Shown here: positions 51,990-61,082 of the stretch, piece by piece
Position numbering within the stretch: the first letter of the stretch is position 1
Layout: each line of letters starts with the position of its first letter
Assembly: GCF_023155805.1 (NCBI RefSeq)
Contig: NZ_JAKNUW010000005.1
Location: 62,001-126,000, forward strand
Length of the DNA: 64,000 nt
Direction: 5' to 3'
Origin: Micrococcus lacusdianchii
GTDB taxonomy: Bacteria > Actinomycetota > Actinomycetes > Actinomycetales > Micrococcaceae
Position numbers and translations under genes: made by a program
Notes under the pieces: generated by a model
What the model was told of the DNA's origin: nothing
Database searches by the model: none
The model's input: only the letters and a program-made list of their open reading frames with translations

Positions 51990-53669
51990 TCACTCCGTGA
52001 GGTCGATCTCCGTGAAGACCTCGTCGTTGACCGGGCTGGCCGGGTAGGAGGCCACACGCTTGTCGAACGCCAGCGACGGCGCCGGGTGGGCGAGCGGGAT
52101 GGCCGGCACGAAGTCGGAGATCTCCTTGTTGATCTCCTGGTACTTCGGCGTCTGCTCCTCCAGGGTCGGGATGCCGCGGGCCTCCTCCAGCGCGGAGAAC
52201 AGCTCCGGGTTGTCGAAGCCGAACTCCGGCTTCTCCTGGCCGAAGAACACGCCCACGAAGTTGTCCGTGTCGTTGTAGTCGCCGGTCCAGCCGAGCAGGT
52301 GGAGGCCGTGGTCCGCGGTGCCCTGGATCTGGTTCAGGTAGTCCGGGCTCCACTTGGCGGGCTTCGCGTTGACCTTGATGCCCACCTGGGCCAGCTGGTT
52401 GGAGAGGTTGGAGAACGCCTGCTCCGGGGTCGGCATGTACGGCCGGGAGACGCCCGTGGGGTAGTTGAAGTCGATCGTGAAGCCGTCCGGGTAGCCCGCC
52501 TCCGCGAGCAGCTGCTTGGCCTTCTCCGGGTCGTACTCGTAGGTGGTGACGTCCTCGGCGTAGCCGTTGACGGAGTCCGGGATGAACTGCGTGGCGGCCT
52601 TCGTGCCCTCCGGCAGCGTCTGGCTGATCAGGGCCTCCTTGTCGATCGCGTGGGCGATCGCCTGGCGGACCTTCACGTCCTTGAGCTCCTCCTGCTCCTG
52701 GTTCATGCCCAGGTAGAGGATGGTGAACGGGTCCCGCTGGACGACGTTGAAGCCGGCGTCGGCCAGGGCCTTGGTGTCGGCGGGGGCCACGAGGTCGTAG
52801 CCGTCCACGTCGCCGGCCTCGAGGGCCTGGCGGCGGGCCACCGGGTCGTCGATGACGCGGAAGGTGATGTCCGTGACCTCGCCGCCCTCGCCCCAGTAGT
52901 CCTCGTTGGCGGTGAGCGTGATGTCCTCGCCCACGTTCCAGGAGGAGAACGTGTAGGGGCCGGTGCCGGTCGGATGGGCACGGGCGTACTCGGACATCTC
53001 GGGGGACTCGGCGGTGCCGCCGATCTCGTCGGCCTTGTACTTCTCGAGCGCCTCGGGGGACTGCATCGCGAAGGCGGGCAGGGACAGGGAGGAGATGAAC
53101 CCGGCGAACGGCTCGGCGAGGGTGACCTTCGCCTCGTGCTCCCCGGTGGCCTCGCAGGACTCGTAGACGGCGTCCTCCGGCTTGTCCGCGAAGCCGCGGA
53201 AGAGCTTGCCGTAGTAGTAGGAGACGGTCTCGGCCTGCTGGATGCCCTCGAAGTTGTACCAGCGGTCGAAGTTCGCGCACACGGCCTCGGCGTTGAACGG
53301 TGTGCCGTCGTGGAACGTCACGTCCTTCTTCAGCTGGAAGGTGTGCTCCAGGCCGTCATCGGAGGACTCCCAGGACTCGGCGAGCAGCGGGGCCGGGTCG
53401 GCCGTGCCCGGCTTCGTGCCCACGAGGCCCTCGAAGATCTGGCGGGAGACGCGGAAGGACTCGCCGTCCGAGGCGAAGGCGGGATCCAGGGTCTTGGGGT
53501 CCGAGGACGCCGCGAAGATGAAGTTGCCGTCCACGGCGGCGGTGTCGCCGCCGGAGGCGGAGCCCCCGGCGTCGTCGCGCTGACTCTCGGCGCAGCCGGT
53601 GATGAGCAGGGCGCCTGCGGCGGTGAGGGCGGCCGCAGACAGGACGCGGCGGCGGAACGGGGTGGCCAT
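51990..53669 (-). CDS. Peptide ABC transporter substrate-binding lipoprotein (family 5)
   Basis: This 559-residue protein is the external receptor of the ABC system. It has a lipoprotein signal with lipobox LITGCAES (Cys about 25) and the SBP family 5 sequence: DPKTLDPAFASDGES, LKKDVTFHDGTPFNAEAV, VRQAIAHAIDKEAL and LGWTGDYNDTDNFVGVFF. Substrates are most likely oligopeptides or dipeptides, from family context. ATG 53669 has GGAGGA upstream. It is the first gene of the operon, followed by two hairpins, two permeases and the ATPase. Confidence 0.94.
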   Translation of the reverse strand: MATPFRRRVLSAAALTAAGALLITGCAESQRDDAGGSASGGDTAAVDGNFIFAASSDPKTLDPAFASDGESFRVSRQIFEGLVGTKPGTADPAPLLAESWESSDDGLEHTFQLKKDVTFHDGTPFNAEAVCANFDRWYNFEGIQQAETVSYYYGKLFRGFADKPEDAVYESCEATGEHEAKVTLAEPFAGFISSLSLPAFAMQSPEALEKYKADEIGGTAESPEMSEYARAHPTGTGPYTFSSWNVGEDITLTANEDYWGEGGEVTDITFRVIDDPVARRQALEAGDVDGYDLVAPADTKALADAGFNVVQRDPFTILYLGMNQEQEELKDVKVRQAIAHAIDKEALISQTLPEGTKAATQFIPDSVNGYAEDVTTYEYDPEKAKQLLAEAGYPDGFTIDFNYPTGVSRPYMPTPEQAFSNLSNQLAQVGIKVNAKPAKWSPDYLNQIQGTADHGLHLLGWTGDYNDTDNFVGVFFGQEKPEFGFDNPELFSALEEARGIPTLEEQTPKYQEINKEISDFVPAIPLAHPAPSLAFDKRVASYPASPVNDEVFTEIDLTE

Positions 53670-53746
53670 GACGGTCCTCCGGTCTCGAGGGTGCGAGGTG
53701 CGCTCCGCGTCGGCGGTGACACGGACCACGGGATGGGATGCGTGTG

Positions 53747-53752
53747 ACTATA
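53747..53752 (-). promoter_or_regulatory. -10 element of the peptide ABC operon
   Basis: TATAGT on the minus strand lies 78 bp before the binding-protein ATG. A -35 element is not clear. The remaining spacer 53753-53949 holds no gene I can support. Confidence 0.45.
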
Positions 53753-53949
53753 GCCACGCCAGCACACCTCCGGGAGATCTCCTCGTCATACCCGCGTCGC
53801 CCGCGGGCGATCCCCGGAGCCCGGCCTCGGCCTCTGCCCCCGGCAGGGCCCTCAGCGCTCCGGCGACATTCCAGCGGCACGGGACCACTGTGATGTCGCC
53901 GGGGCGCTGGCGAAGCGAGAAGCACACCGGACAGACGCGCGGGCCCGGC

Positions 53950-54873
53950 TCAGCGGGCGGCCGAGGGTGCGGACGCGGACGACGACGTCGCGACCTCCGT
54001 CACCCAGCGCGCCACGTCTGCCGGGCGGTCCGTGGTGAGCTCCTGGACGCCCTGGGCGAGCAGGAACTCCACGTCCTCGCGCTCGTTCACGGTCCACACC
54101 CGCAGCCGGCGGCCGGCCGCGAGCCAGGCCTTCACGTCCGCGAGGTGCCGGCGCACGTATGCCACGGACGGACCGGCCAGTCCGGCGCGGCCCTGCCACA
54201 CGAGTGCCTCGGCGTCGGCGAGGGAGCGCCCCACCACCGCCCGCACGGCGGCGTGGGACACCGGCCCGCGGGCCAGTCGGGAGGGCACCCGCTCCGGGAG
54301 GAGATCGATCAGCGGGCACAGCGCGTCGGGCCCGGTCAGGGGGGCCACGTACGCCAGGGCGCCGGGGTCGAAGCTCATGAGGGACACGGTCACCTCCCCC
54401 ATGAGACCGGTCTCGGGGTCCCAGCCGGCCGCCACGAGCTCCCGCAGCACCCTCTCCTCGAGCTCCCGACCGAACGGGGAGGGGTGCTTGAGCTCCACCG
54501 CGAGGCGCAGCGGCCGGCCGGCCGAGCTCGCCAGCTCGAGGGCCTCGCGCAGGGTCAGCAGCTGCTCGCCCGGTCCGCCGTAGGCGGCGGGCAGACGGGT
54601 CCGTCCGCCGCCGGCGTCGGCCATGCCCGCGTGCCAGGACACGACGTCCAGGCCCCGCAGCTCGGCCAGGGTCCGGTCCGCGAGCGCCCCGCGGCCGTCC
54701 GAGGTGCGGTCGAGGGTGGCGTCGTGCCACAGGACGACCTCGCGGTCGCGCGTGAGCTGGACGTCGCATTCGAGGCCGTCCGCGCCGACGGCGATCGCGT
54801 GGCACAGGGCGGCGCGAGTGTGTTCCGGGAAGGCGGCGGACGCGCCGCGGTGGGCGATCACGAGGGGCAGCAC
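53950..54873 (-). CDS. Glycerophosphodiester phosphodiesterase
   Basis: This enzyme cleaves glycerophosphodiesters such as glycerophosphocholine. The GDPD catalytic set is visible: His8-Arg9 in IAHRGASAAFPEHT, Glu35 and Asp37 in GLECDVQLTRD, His50 in LWHD and a Lys in VELKHP. At 307 residues it matches a single GDPD domain. No signal peptide is apparent, so it acts in the cytoplasm. GTG 54873 is chosen to give the family N-terminus; its ribosome binding site is weak. It is divergent from the DUF445 gene. Confidence 0.9.
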   Translation of the reverse strand: MLPLVIAHRGASAAFPEHTRAALCHAIAVGADGLECDVQLTRDREVVLWHDATLDRTSDGRGALADRTLAELRGLDVVSWHAGMADAGGGRTRLPAAYGGPGEQLLTLREALELASSAGRPLRLAVELKHPSPFGRELEERVLRELVAAGWDPETGLMGEVTVSLMSFDPGALAYVAPLTGPDALCPLIDLLPERVPSRLARGPVSHAAVRAVVGRSLADAEALVWQGRAGLAGPSVAYVRRHLADVKAWLAAGRRLRVWTVNEREDVEFLLAQGVQELTTDRPADVARWVTEVATSSSASAPSAAR

Positions 54874-54960
54874 GGCGCCCACGGTAGGGAGCCCGCCTGT
54901 CCCGCCCGCCACGCCCGCCCCACGGGCGGGTGAACCGCGGGCGACGACTACGCTCGTCCC

Positions 54961-56247
54961 ATGGCATCGACCCCCGTCACCGGCGTGGACGCGTCCTTCC
55001 CGCTGAGCGCGTCCTCGATCGAGCGTGCGGCGGCGCTGCGCCGCATGAAGACGCTGGCCACCGGCCTGCTGGTGGCGCTGGCCGTGGTGTTCGCCGTCGC
55101 GTTCCCGCTGCAGGACGTGCACCCGTTCTGGGGCTATGTGCGCGCCGCCGCGGAGGGCGGCATGGTGGGCGCGCTGGCGGACTGGTTCGCGGTCACGGCG
55201 CTGTTCCGTCATCCCGCGGGCCTGCCTGTGCCCCACACCGCGCTGATCCCCAAGAAGAAGGACCAGCTGGGCTCCGCGCTCACGGAGTTCGTCCAGGAGA
55301 ACTTCCTGGACTCGGACGTGGCACGGGAGAAGGTCGAGGGCCTCGAGGTGGCGCACGCCGCCGGCGGCTGGCTGCGGCAGCGCCCGCACGCGGCCCGCGT
55401 GGCGGGGGAGATCGCGACGGCGGCGCGTGCGGCCGTCTCCGCGGCCGACGAGGCGGCCGTGCAGGACCTGCTCCAGCAGCTGATGCAGACCCACATGGTG
55501 GAGCCGGACTGGTCCCCCACGCTCGCGGGCGTGCTGGACAGCGTGCTGGAGGGCCGCCACCACGAGAAGGTCGTGGACCTGGTGGTCAACCACACCGGGG
55601 ACTGGGTGGCCTCGCATCCGGAGATGTTCGTGGAGACGGTCCGCCGCCGCTCCCCCGAGTGGAGCCCCGACCTCGTGGACCGCCTGCTGGCTGAGCGCCT
55701 GCACGCCGAGACCCTCAAGTACCTCGCGGGCATCCGCCGGGACCCGGAGCACGAGGCCCGCCGCTCCGTGGACGACTGGCTCTCCCGGCTGTCCGTCAAC
55801 ATGCGGCAGGATCCGGAGACCCGCGCCTCGGTGGAGCGGTTCAAGACGAGCCTGTTCGCCGACGAGAACCTCCGCGCGTGGGCCGGGCGCGCGTGGGCCG
55901 CGCTGCGCGACTCCCTGCTGGACGCCCTCGAGGACCCCGCCTCGGACCTGCACCGCGCCCTCGTGGACGCCCTCGTGGACCTCGGGGTCCGCCTGCAGGA
56001 GGACCCTGCGCTGCGCACCACGGTGGACGCCCGCGCCCGCCGCGTGGCCGCCTACGCGCTGAGCTCGTACGGCCCGGCGCTCACCGGTGTGATCGAGGAG
56101 ACCGTGGCCCGCTGGGACGGCGAGCAGACCGCCCGCACCCTCGAGCTGCTCGTGGGCCGGGACCTGCAGTTCATCCGGATCAACGGCTCGGTGGTCGGCG
56201 CCCTGGCCGGCCTGGCCATCCACGCCCTCGCCACGCTGGTCTTCTGA
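54961..56247 (+). CDS. DUF445 membrane protein
   Basis: This 428-residue protein fits DUF445: one N-terminal membrane helix (ATGLLVALAVVFAVAFPL), the conserved GGMVGALADWFAVTALFRHPAGLPVPHTALIP stretch, a long helical cytoplasmic middle and a last helix ending in INGSVVGALAGLAIHALATLVF. It is a membrane protein of unknown function. It starts at ATG 54961, divergent from the glycerophosphodiesterase, and ends at an 18-bp hairpin. Confidence 0.88.
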   Translation: MASTPVTGVDASFPLSASSIERAAALRRMKTLATGLLVALAVVFAVAFPLQDVHPFWGYVRAAAEGGMVGALADWFAVTALFRHPAGLPVPHTALIPKKKDQLGSALTEFVQENFLDSDVAREKVEGLEVAHAAGGWLRQRPHAARVAGEIATAARAAVSAADEAAVQDLLQQLMQTHMVEPDWSPTLAGVLDSVLEGRHHEKVVDLVVNHTGDWVASHPEMFVETVRRRSPEWSPDLVDRLLAERLHAETLKYLAGIRRDPEHEARRSVDDWLSRLSVNMRQDPETRASVERFKTSLFADENLRAWAGRAWAALRDSLLDALEDPASDLHRALVDALVDLGVRLQEDPALRTTVDARARRVAAYALSSYGPALTGVIEETVARWDGEQTARTLELLVGRDLQFIRINGSVVGALAGLAIHALATLVF

Positions 56248-56268
56248 GCCGCCCCACCCCCCGGCGCG

Positions 56269-56308
56269 ACGACGGCGACGCACCCTGCGGAGGGTGCGTC
56301 GCCGTCGT
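56269..56308. terminator. Bidirectional terminator, ACGACGGCG class
   Basis: A perfect 18-bp stem (56269-56286 with 56291-56308) with a GCGG loop lies between the convergent DUF445 and EcsC-like genes. Confidence 0.8.
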
Positions 56309-56341
56309 GGTGGTGGCGGGGCCCTGCGGGCCCGGGCCGGA

Positions 56342-57214
56342 TCAGGCCTTCTTCTCGTCCTTCTTGCCGACCGGCAGGGCCTTGAGCAGGCCGGAGAGGA
56401 AGGTGCCGTCCTCTGCCTGGGCACCCTCGGCGACGTCCTTGCCCGCGGCGGCGGCCTGGACGATCTCGCCCGGGATGGCGGCCGGCAGGGGGCCGAAGAG
56501 CTCCGCGGCGTTCTCCATCACGGCCTTGCCCATGGCGCGGTTGCCCACGCCGCCGATCACGGCGCCCACGCCGAACGGCACGGCGCGGCCCACGAAGCCG
56601 GCGCCCTGCCGCAGGAGCATCTTGCGCATGAACGTCCTCTTGAGGCGATCCACCACGAACGCGCTGATGCCGGTGCCGGAGGCGGTGCCCGCGAGCGCGT
56701 TGAGGCTGGACTGCGGGTCGTAGGGACGGCCGGCCTTGGCGGCGGCCTCGCGGAGCAGCTCCTTGGCGTCGTCGCCGAGCATGAGGGCCATGACGAGGGC
56801 CTGGGCGCGCTGCGGGTCCTGCGTGGTGATGCCGTGCAGCTCGGCGAGGGACTGCGCGTAGAGGGCGGTGGCCTCCATGAAGCCGGCGACCGCGGCACCG
56901 GACAGGCCGAGCACGGCCACGGTGCCGATGCCCGGGACGATCGCGGTGCCGCCCACGGCGGCACCGGCCCCCGTGACGGTGGTCAGGTACTGCTGCCCCA
57001 GCCGCTCGGCGAGACGCTCCGGGCTCTCCCCCGGGTGCTTCGCCGCCATGCGCTGGATGTTCTTCAGGACCAGGGGACGCTGGACCGCCAACACCGTGGA
57101 GAGGGCCTTCTCGAAGCCCTCCGTGGGCTCGCCGTTCTCATCGAGTGCCGACTTCAGCGCGAAGTCCTTCACCTTCCCGGACGCGTACCGGCCGATCATC
57201 GAGTTCTTTGCCAT
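56342..57214 (-). CDS. EcsC-like protein, unknown function
   Basis: This 290-residue protein resembles the EcsC family in its glycine-rich middle (VTGAGAAVGGTAIVPGIGTVAVLGLSGAAV) and the GTASGTGISAFVVDRL and GRAVPFGVGAVIGGVGNRAMGKAV segments, with two or three amphipathic hydrophobic stretches. Its molecular role is unknown. ATG 57214 is used since a GTG three codons earlier has no better signal; no ribosome binding site is visible, so the mRNA may be leaderless. It ends at the convergent hairpin. Confidence 0.72.
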   Translation of the reverse strand: MAKNSMIGRYASGKVKDFALKSALDENGEPTEGFEKALSTVLAVQRPLVLKNIQRMAAKHPGESPERLAERLGQQYLTTVTGAGAAVGGTAIVPGIGTVAVLGLSGAAVAGFMEATALYAQSLAELHGITTQDPQRAQALVMALMLGDDAKELLREAAAKAGRPYDPQSSLNALAGTASGTGISAFVVDRLKRTFMRKMLLRQGAGFVGRAVPFGVGAVIGGVGNRAMGKAVMENAAELFGPLPAAIPGEIVQAAAAGKDVAEGAQAEDGTFLSGLLKALPVGKKDEKKA

Positions 57215-57272
57215 GGGGGACACGCTAGTCGTCCCCGACCCCCGCGGTCAGGCTCCGGAGGACCGGGGGGGA

Positions 57273-57986
57273 TCAGGCCGAGGCGAGGACGTGCTCCAGG
57301 AAGATCCGCACGTCCCGGGCCTCCTCGGGACTCGTGGCGTGCAGCATGCCCGGGTACGTCCGGGCGGTGAGCCGCGTGTGCTCCTGGGCCCACGCCTGGG
57401 TGTGCGCCACCGCGTCCTGGTGGATGACCAGGTCCTGCACGTCCCGTCCCCAGAAGAACGGGCGCGGGCCGGGCCCCTCGGCCGGGGAGTCCAGGACCGC
57501 GAGCAGCTCGTTGTCCACGGCGAACCCGCTGAGCCCCACGCCGCAGGTGAACGCCTCGGGGCGCAGGCGGATGGCCGTCGTCGCCATGGCCATGCCCTGG
57601 GAGAAGCCGAGCACGGACACGGAGCGGAACCCGGCCCGCTCCACCTCCTCGGAGGAGAGCGCATCGTACACGCGATGGGCGGCGGCGAGCACCTGCGCGA
57701 AGTCCGACTGCAGCAGCAGGTCCAGCAGGAACCAGCCGTGGGCGCCCGGGTCGCCGGGGCCCTCGGCGGCGTCGGCGTCGATCTCGAACCCGCCCCGCAG
57801 CGCCAGGCCGGTGCAGCGCTCCGGCAGCATGGGGAAGAAGGTGCGGGCGGCGCGGACCTCGTTGGAGCCGTAGCCGTGGAGGACCAGGACGAGGTCCGTC
57901 CCGGCGCGCTCGGAGGCGGGACGCGACCACACGGCGTGGCCGCCCGAGCTGAGCACGGCGCTGCCTGGCGCGGATCCGGTGGGCAT
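57273..57986 (-). CDS. Alpha/beta hydrolase, carboxylesterase/phospholipase type
   Basis: This 237-residue cytoplasmic hydrolase has the oxyanion LVLHGYGSNE, nucleophile Ser129 in LGFSQGMA and a likely His in MLHATSPEEARD with Asp upstream in LVIHQDAV. The layout matches small carboxylesterases of the phospholipase/carboxylesterase group. Its substrate is unknown. It lies 15 bp from a divergent pseudogene. Confidence 0.84.
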   Translation of the reverse strand: MPTGSAPGSAVLSSGGHAVWSRPASERAGTDLVLVLHGYGSNEVRAARTFFPMLPERCTGLALRGGFEIDADAAEGPGDPGAHGWFLLDLLLQSDFAQVLAAAHRVYDALSSEEVERAGFRSVSVLGFSQGMAMATTAIRLRPEAFTCGVGLSGFAVDNELLAVLDSPAEGPGPRPFFWGRDVQDLVIHQDAVAHTQAWAQEHTRLTARTYPGMLHATSPEEARDVRIFLEHVLASA

Positions 57987-58001
57987 GCTTCCATCCTAGG
58001 T

Positions 58002-58398
58002 GTGAAGACCGCCCCGTCCCGGCGGCGCCCCCGTACGCCCGCTACGCGGCCGCCCTGCGCCGGCTCCCCCCTGCAGACCGCTCCGCGCCCCTCGGCCTGC
58101 TGGACCTGGACGCGTTCCGGGCCAACGCCGCCGACCTCCACGCCCGCTCCGGCGGCCTGCCGGTGCGCGTGGCCTCCAAGTCCCTGCGCGTGCGCCGCGC
58201 GGTGGAGGAGGCCCTGACCCTGCCCGGGTACCGGGGCGTGCTGGCGTACGCCCTGCCCGAGGCCCTGTGGTGGGCGGAGCTGGGCCAGGACGACGTGCTG
58301 GTGGCCTACCCGAGCGTGGACGAGGACGCCCTGGCCCGCTGGATCATGGACCCCGCGGCCCGCGCCGCGGTGACGGTCGCCGTGGACTCCCCGACCAC
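58002..58398 (+). pseudogene. Remnant of a D-threonine-aldolase/alanine-racemase-like gene (5' part)
   Basis: The translation YARYAAALRRL, then LGLLDLDAFRANAADLHAR and VRVASKSLRVR matches the N-terminus of the PLP amino-acid deaminase/aldolase family related to Rv1769, with the PLP lysine in ASKSLR. It ends abruptly near residue 130 of about 400-450 expected, where lactone-oxidase sequence begins. The likely GTG start (58002) is in a different frame from the body, a further lesion near 58028. It is fused by deletion to the next remnant. Confidence 0.75.
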
Positions 58399-58406
58399 CT
58401 CCGAGG

Positions 58407-59278
58407 ATCGCCGCCGTGGGCGGCGCGCTGTCCACGTCCACGCACGGCACGGGCCTCGGGCTCACGGGGTATGCGGGCATGGTCACGGGGCTGCGGCTGG
58501 CGACGGCGGACGGCGCCCTGCACTGGGTGGACGCCGAGCACGAGCCCGAGCTGTTCGAGGCCGCCCGCGTGAGACTGGGTTCGCCCGGGGTGATCGTGGA
58601 GGCCGAGCTGCAGTGCGTGCCCGCCTTCGCCGAACGCTCCCGCACGGCCGACCACCTCGAGTTCTACTGGTTCCCCGGCACGGACGTTGCCCTGACCAAG
58701 GAGAACACGCGGCGTCCGCTGGGGGACGGCGTCGACCCCGTGGGGACGTTCCGCAGCACCGTGATGGACGGGCTGCTGACCAACGGCCACTACGGGCTGA
58801 TGTGCCGCGCGGGGCGCGGGTCCCGCGGATCGTGCCGGCCCTGAACCGGGTCTCCGCGTGGGGTGTGGACCAGCGCCGGTACCGGGACGTCTCCCACCGC
58901 GTGTTCGTGGCGGACCGCTCCGTGCGGTTCCGGGAGATGGAGTACGCGCTGCCGCTCGAGGCGTTCGAGGAGGCGTTCGCGGGCCTGCAGGCCGTCACGC
59001 GCGACCTCGCCCGGCGCGGCGACCTGCCCTCCTTCCCCGTGGAGGTGCGCACCGCGGCCGCGGACGACGTCTGGCTCTCCACTGCGCACTTCCGGGCGGG
59101 CGAGGAGGTCTTCGCCGGCCTCGGCGGGCGCCCGCACTGGGGCAAGGAGCACACCCGGGACGCCGCGTGGGTCGAGCGCGCGTACCCGCGCTTCGCGGAC
59201 TTCCGGGCCGTGTGGGACGCCGTCGACCCCGGCCGCGTGTTCACGAACGACCACCTGGACCGGGTGTTCGGGGCCTGA
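58407..59278 (+). pseudogene. Remnant of a D-arabinono/L-gulono-1,4-lactone oxidase gene
   Basis: The middle (58407 to about 58815, one frame) encodes IAAVGGALSTSTHGTGLG and YAGMVTGLRLATADG, the FAD-binding part of aldonolactone oxidases. The end (about 58815-59278, another frame) encodes RVPRIVPALNRVSAWG and GRPHWGKEHT, with the family's HWGK site. The first about 100 residues are missing and a one-base shift near 58800-58815 splits the rest, so it should be non-functional. The partner gene fragment upstream is the usual neighbour of this oxidase in actinobacteria. Confidence 0.8.
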
Positions 59279-59337
59279 GCGGCGGGGCGGCGCACGTGCC
59301 TCCCTGTCCGGATGTCGCGCGCCCTCAGCACGACGAC

Positions 59338-59372
59338 GGCCCCCGACTCGGCATCATGCCTGGTCAGGGGCC
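59338..59372 (-). terminator. Terminator of the tRNA-Lys gene
   Basis: A 10-bp stem with one mismatch (59338-59347 with 59363-59372) holds an inner GGCAT/ATGCC stem, 10 bp beyond the tRNA 3' end. Confidence 0.55.
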
Positions 59373-59381
59373 GCTCTCGGG

Positions 59382-59454
59382 TGGGCCCTGCGGGGATCGA
59401 ACCCGCGACCAGCGGATTAAAAGTCCGATGCTCTGCCAGCTGAGCTAAAGGCCC
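59382..59454 (-). tRNA. tRNA-Lys (TTT)
   Basis: Seventy-three bases on the minus strand fold with acceptor GGGCCTT/AGGGCCC, D-arm TAGCTCAGCTGG, anticodon loop CTTTTAA with anticodon TTT and T-loop GTTCGATCC. Discriminator A; CCA is not encoded. It stands alone between the pseudogene and the next plus-strand gene. The 144 bp up to 59598 show no other gene. Confidence 0.95.
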
Positions 59455-59598
59455 TCGGACCGCGGGAGTCCGGCGCCGCGCGGGCGCCTCGGGGCATGCC
59501 CCACGGATACCCTGCCATGGTAGCCGAGCCGCCGAGGCCACTAGCCTGGTCCGGGCCCGTCACCGCGTCACCCCCACCCCCACTCGGAAGGAGCCCGC

Positions 59599-60273
59599 AT
59601 GCCGCACCACCGCGCCCCCGCCGGTCATGGGACGAGCTCCACCGCCTCCGGCCTGGACCGTCCCCATCGCCCACGCGTCACCGCCCCGGACCGGATCGCC
59701 GACCTGGCCGGCGGGGAGGACCCGCAGGAGGTCGCGGCCGCCGCGGCGCGGCTCGCCCACGCCCTCGTGGCGGGCGGCCGCGCGGAGGAGGACCCCGACG
59801 TCGTCGAGCGCCTCGTGGGGCTGGTGCGCGAGGTGGGCGTGGAGACCCTCGCGGGGCTCTGGGCGGACGCGCCGGCGGTGTCCCTGGCAGGCTCGCTGTG
59901 GCGCCTCTACGCGCTGCAGGAGGCGACCGCGCGCGACGGCGAGCGCTGGGCCGCCTGGTACCGCGCCGGGCATGCGGCACACGCCTGGCGGGCCGTGGCC
60001 GGGGCCGTCGAGCCACCGGGCCCGGACGAGCTGCGCCGCCTGACGGACACGATCCTCACCGGTGCGTACCGGGCCGAGCTTGACGTGGCCCTCGAGCGGG
60101 CCGCTGCGTACGCCCGCGTGGTGGCCCTGGGCCAGACCCACCACGCGGACTCCCTCGAGGCCTCGGACCCGGCCCATGCCGCGCGCCTCACCGGCCGGGC
60201 AGGGCGCATGGTGGCCACCGCGGAGGCCCTGGAGGCCTCGGCTCGCTCGTGGCGGGACCGCACGCTAGACTGA
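59599..60273 (+). CDS. Conserved actinobacterial protein next to phosphate genes, unknown function
   Basis: This 224-residue helical protein has segments DPQEVAAAAARLAHALVAGGRAEEDPDVVERLVGL, GSLWRLYALQEATARDGER and DELRRLTDTILTGAYRAELDVALERAAAYARVVALG. I recall similar actinobacterial proteins that are sometimes mislabelled as an RNA polymerase subunit; there is no polymerase motif here. AAGGAG lies 6 nt before ATG 59599. It precedes DUF47 and Pit genes, which hints at a link to phosphate, but no function can be stated. The following 167 bp hold no gene. Confidence 0.72.
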   Translation: MPHHRAPAGHGTSSTASGLDRPHRPRVTAPDRIADLAGGEDPQEVAAAAARLAHALVAGGRAEEDPDVVERLVGLVREVGVETLAGLWADAPAVSLAGSLWRLYALQEATARDGERWAAWYRAGHAAHAWRAVAGAVEPPGPDELRRLTDTILTGAYRAELDVALERAAAYARVVALGQTHHADSLEASDPAHAARLTGRAGRMVATAEALEASARSWRDRTLD

Positions 60274-60440
60274 CCGCCGACGGCGCCGGGCTGCAGGTGA
60301 CCCCGGGCTCCAACACATCGCCGCCATGAGCGGCCCTCCGCCGAGAGGCGTCCCCGGTCCGGCGTCGTCCTGGACCTCCCACCCCGCCGCCCGCACCCGC
60401 CGGCGGCGGCGCGTCCGCTGAGGAAGGTGACCCGCCGAGC

Positions 60441-61067
60441 ATGGCCCCCCGCCCGCCCTGGCTCGTGACCCGGGACTCCCCCGCCCTCCGGCATCTGGCC
60501 GACCTCTGCGACGGCCTCGGCCGCGCCGTCCAGGCCGTCGCGCAGAGCCCGGCCGCGGTCGGGGATGAGCGGGACCGCGTGGAGCGTGGCCTCGAGGACG
60601 TCGACGCCGCCGCCACCGCCTCCCTCATGGCCCTCCTGACCGCGCTGCGCAGCGCCTACGTGACGCCCCTGCCCCGCCAGGACCTCTACCGTCTGGCGGA
60701 CGGCGTCCACACGGCCGTGCACCGGGTGGTGGCGGCCGGCGTGCTGGTCCACCGCGCGGACCTGCCCGAGCTGCCCCGCCACGCCCTGGACCTGCTCGAG
60801 ACCATGGGCCGCCAGGGCGAGCTCATGGCCGCCGCCGTGGGGCTCCTGCGAGACCTCGACGCGCTCGAGGACACCTGGATGCAGCTCGAGCGCGGCCTGC
60901 GCCGCATGGACCGCGTGATGGTCGAGTGGCTCTCCGCCCTGGGCATGGACCTGCTGCAGCGGGACTTCAACCGCCAGCGGGAGGTCGCCGGCGCCCTGCA
61001 GGCCGCCCTCACGGCCCTGCACCGGGTGTCCACGGACCTGGGCGTGGTCCTGGTCCGTGAGTCCTGA
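60441..61067 (+). CDS. DUF47 (PhoU-like) protein
   Basis: This 208-residue, all-helical protein fits the DUF47/PhoU-related family, usually encoded with Pit phosphate transporters as a putative regulatory subunit. Helices with TASLMALLTALRSAYVTPLPRQDLYRLADGVHTAVHRV and VMVEWLSALGMDLLQRDFNRQREV are typical; the PLPRQDLYRLA region corresponds to the family metal-binding area. It is 15 bp upstream of the Pit gene, so the two likely form an operon. The function is inferred from family context. Confidence 0.85.
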   Translation: MAPRPPWLVTRDSPALRHLADLCDGLGRAVQAVAQSPAAVGDERDRVERGLEDVDAAATASLMALLTALRSAYVTPLPRQDLYRLADGVHTAVHRVVAAGVLVHRADLPELPRHALDLLETMGRQGELMAAAVGLLRDLDALEDTWMQLERGLRRMDRVMVEWLSALGMDLLQRDFNRQREVAGALQAALTALHRVSTDLGVVLVRES

Positions 61068-61082
61068 GCGGAGGACCGCCCC

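Noticed and set aside
60274-60440. Possible small gene or leader between the unknown gene and DUF47
   Set aside because: No start with a ribosome site, no stable conserved structure and no recognisable riboswitch core was found.
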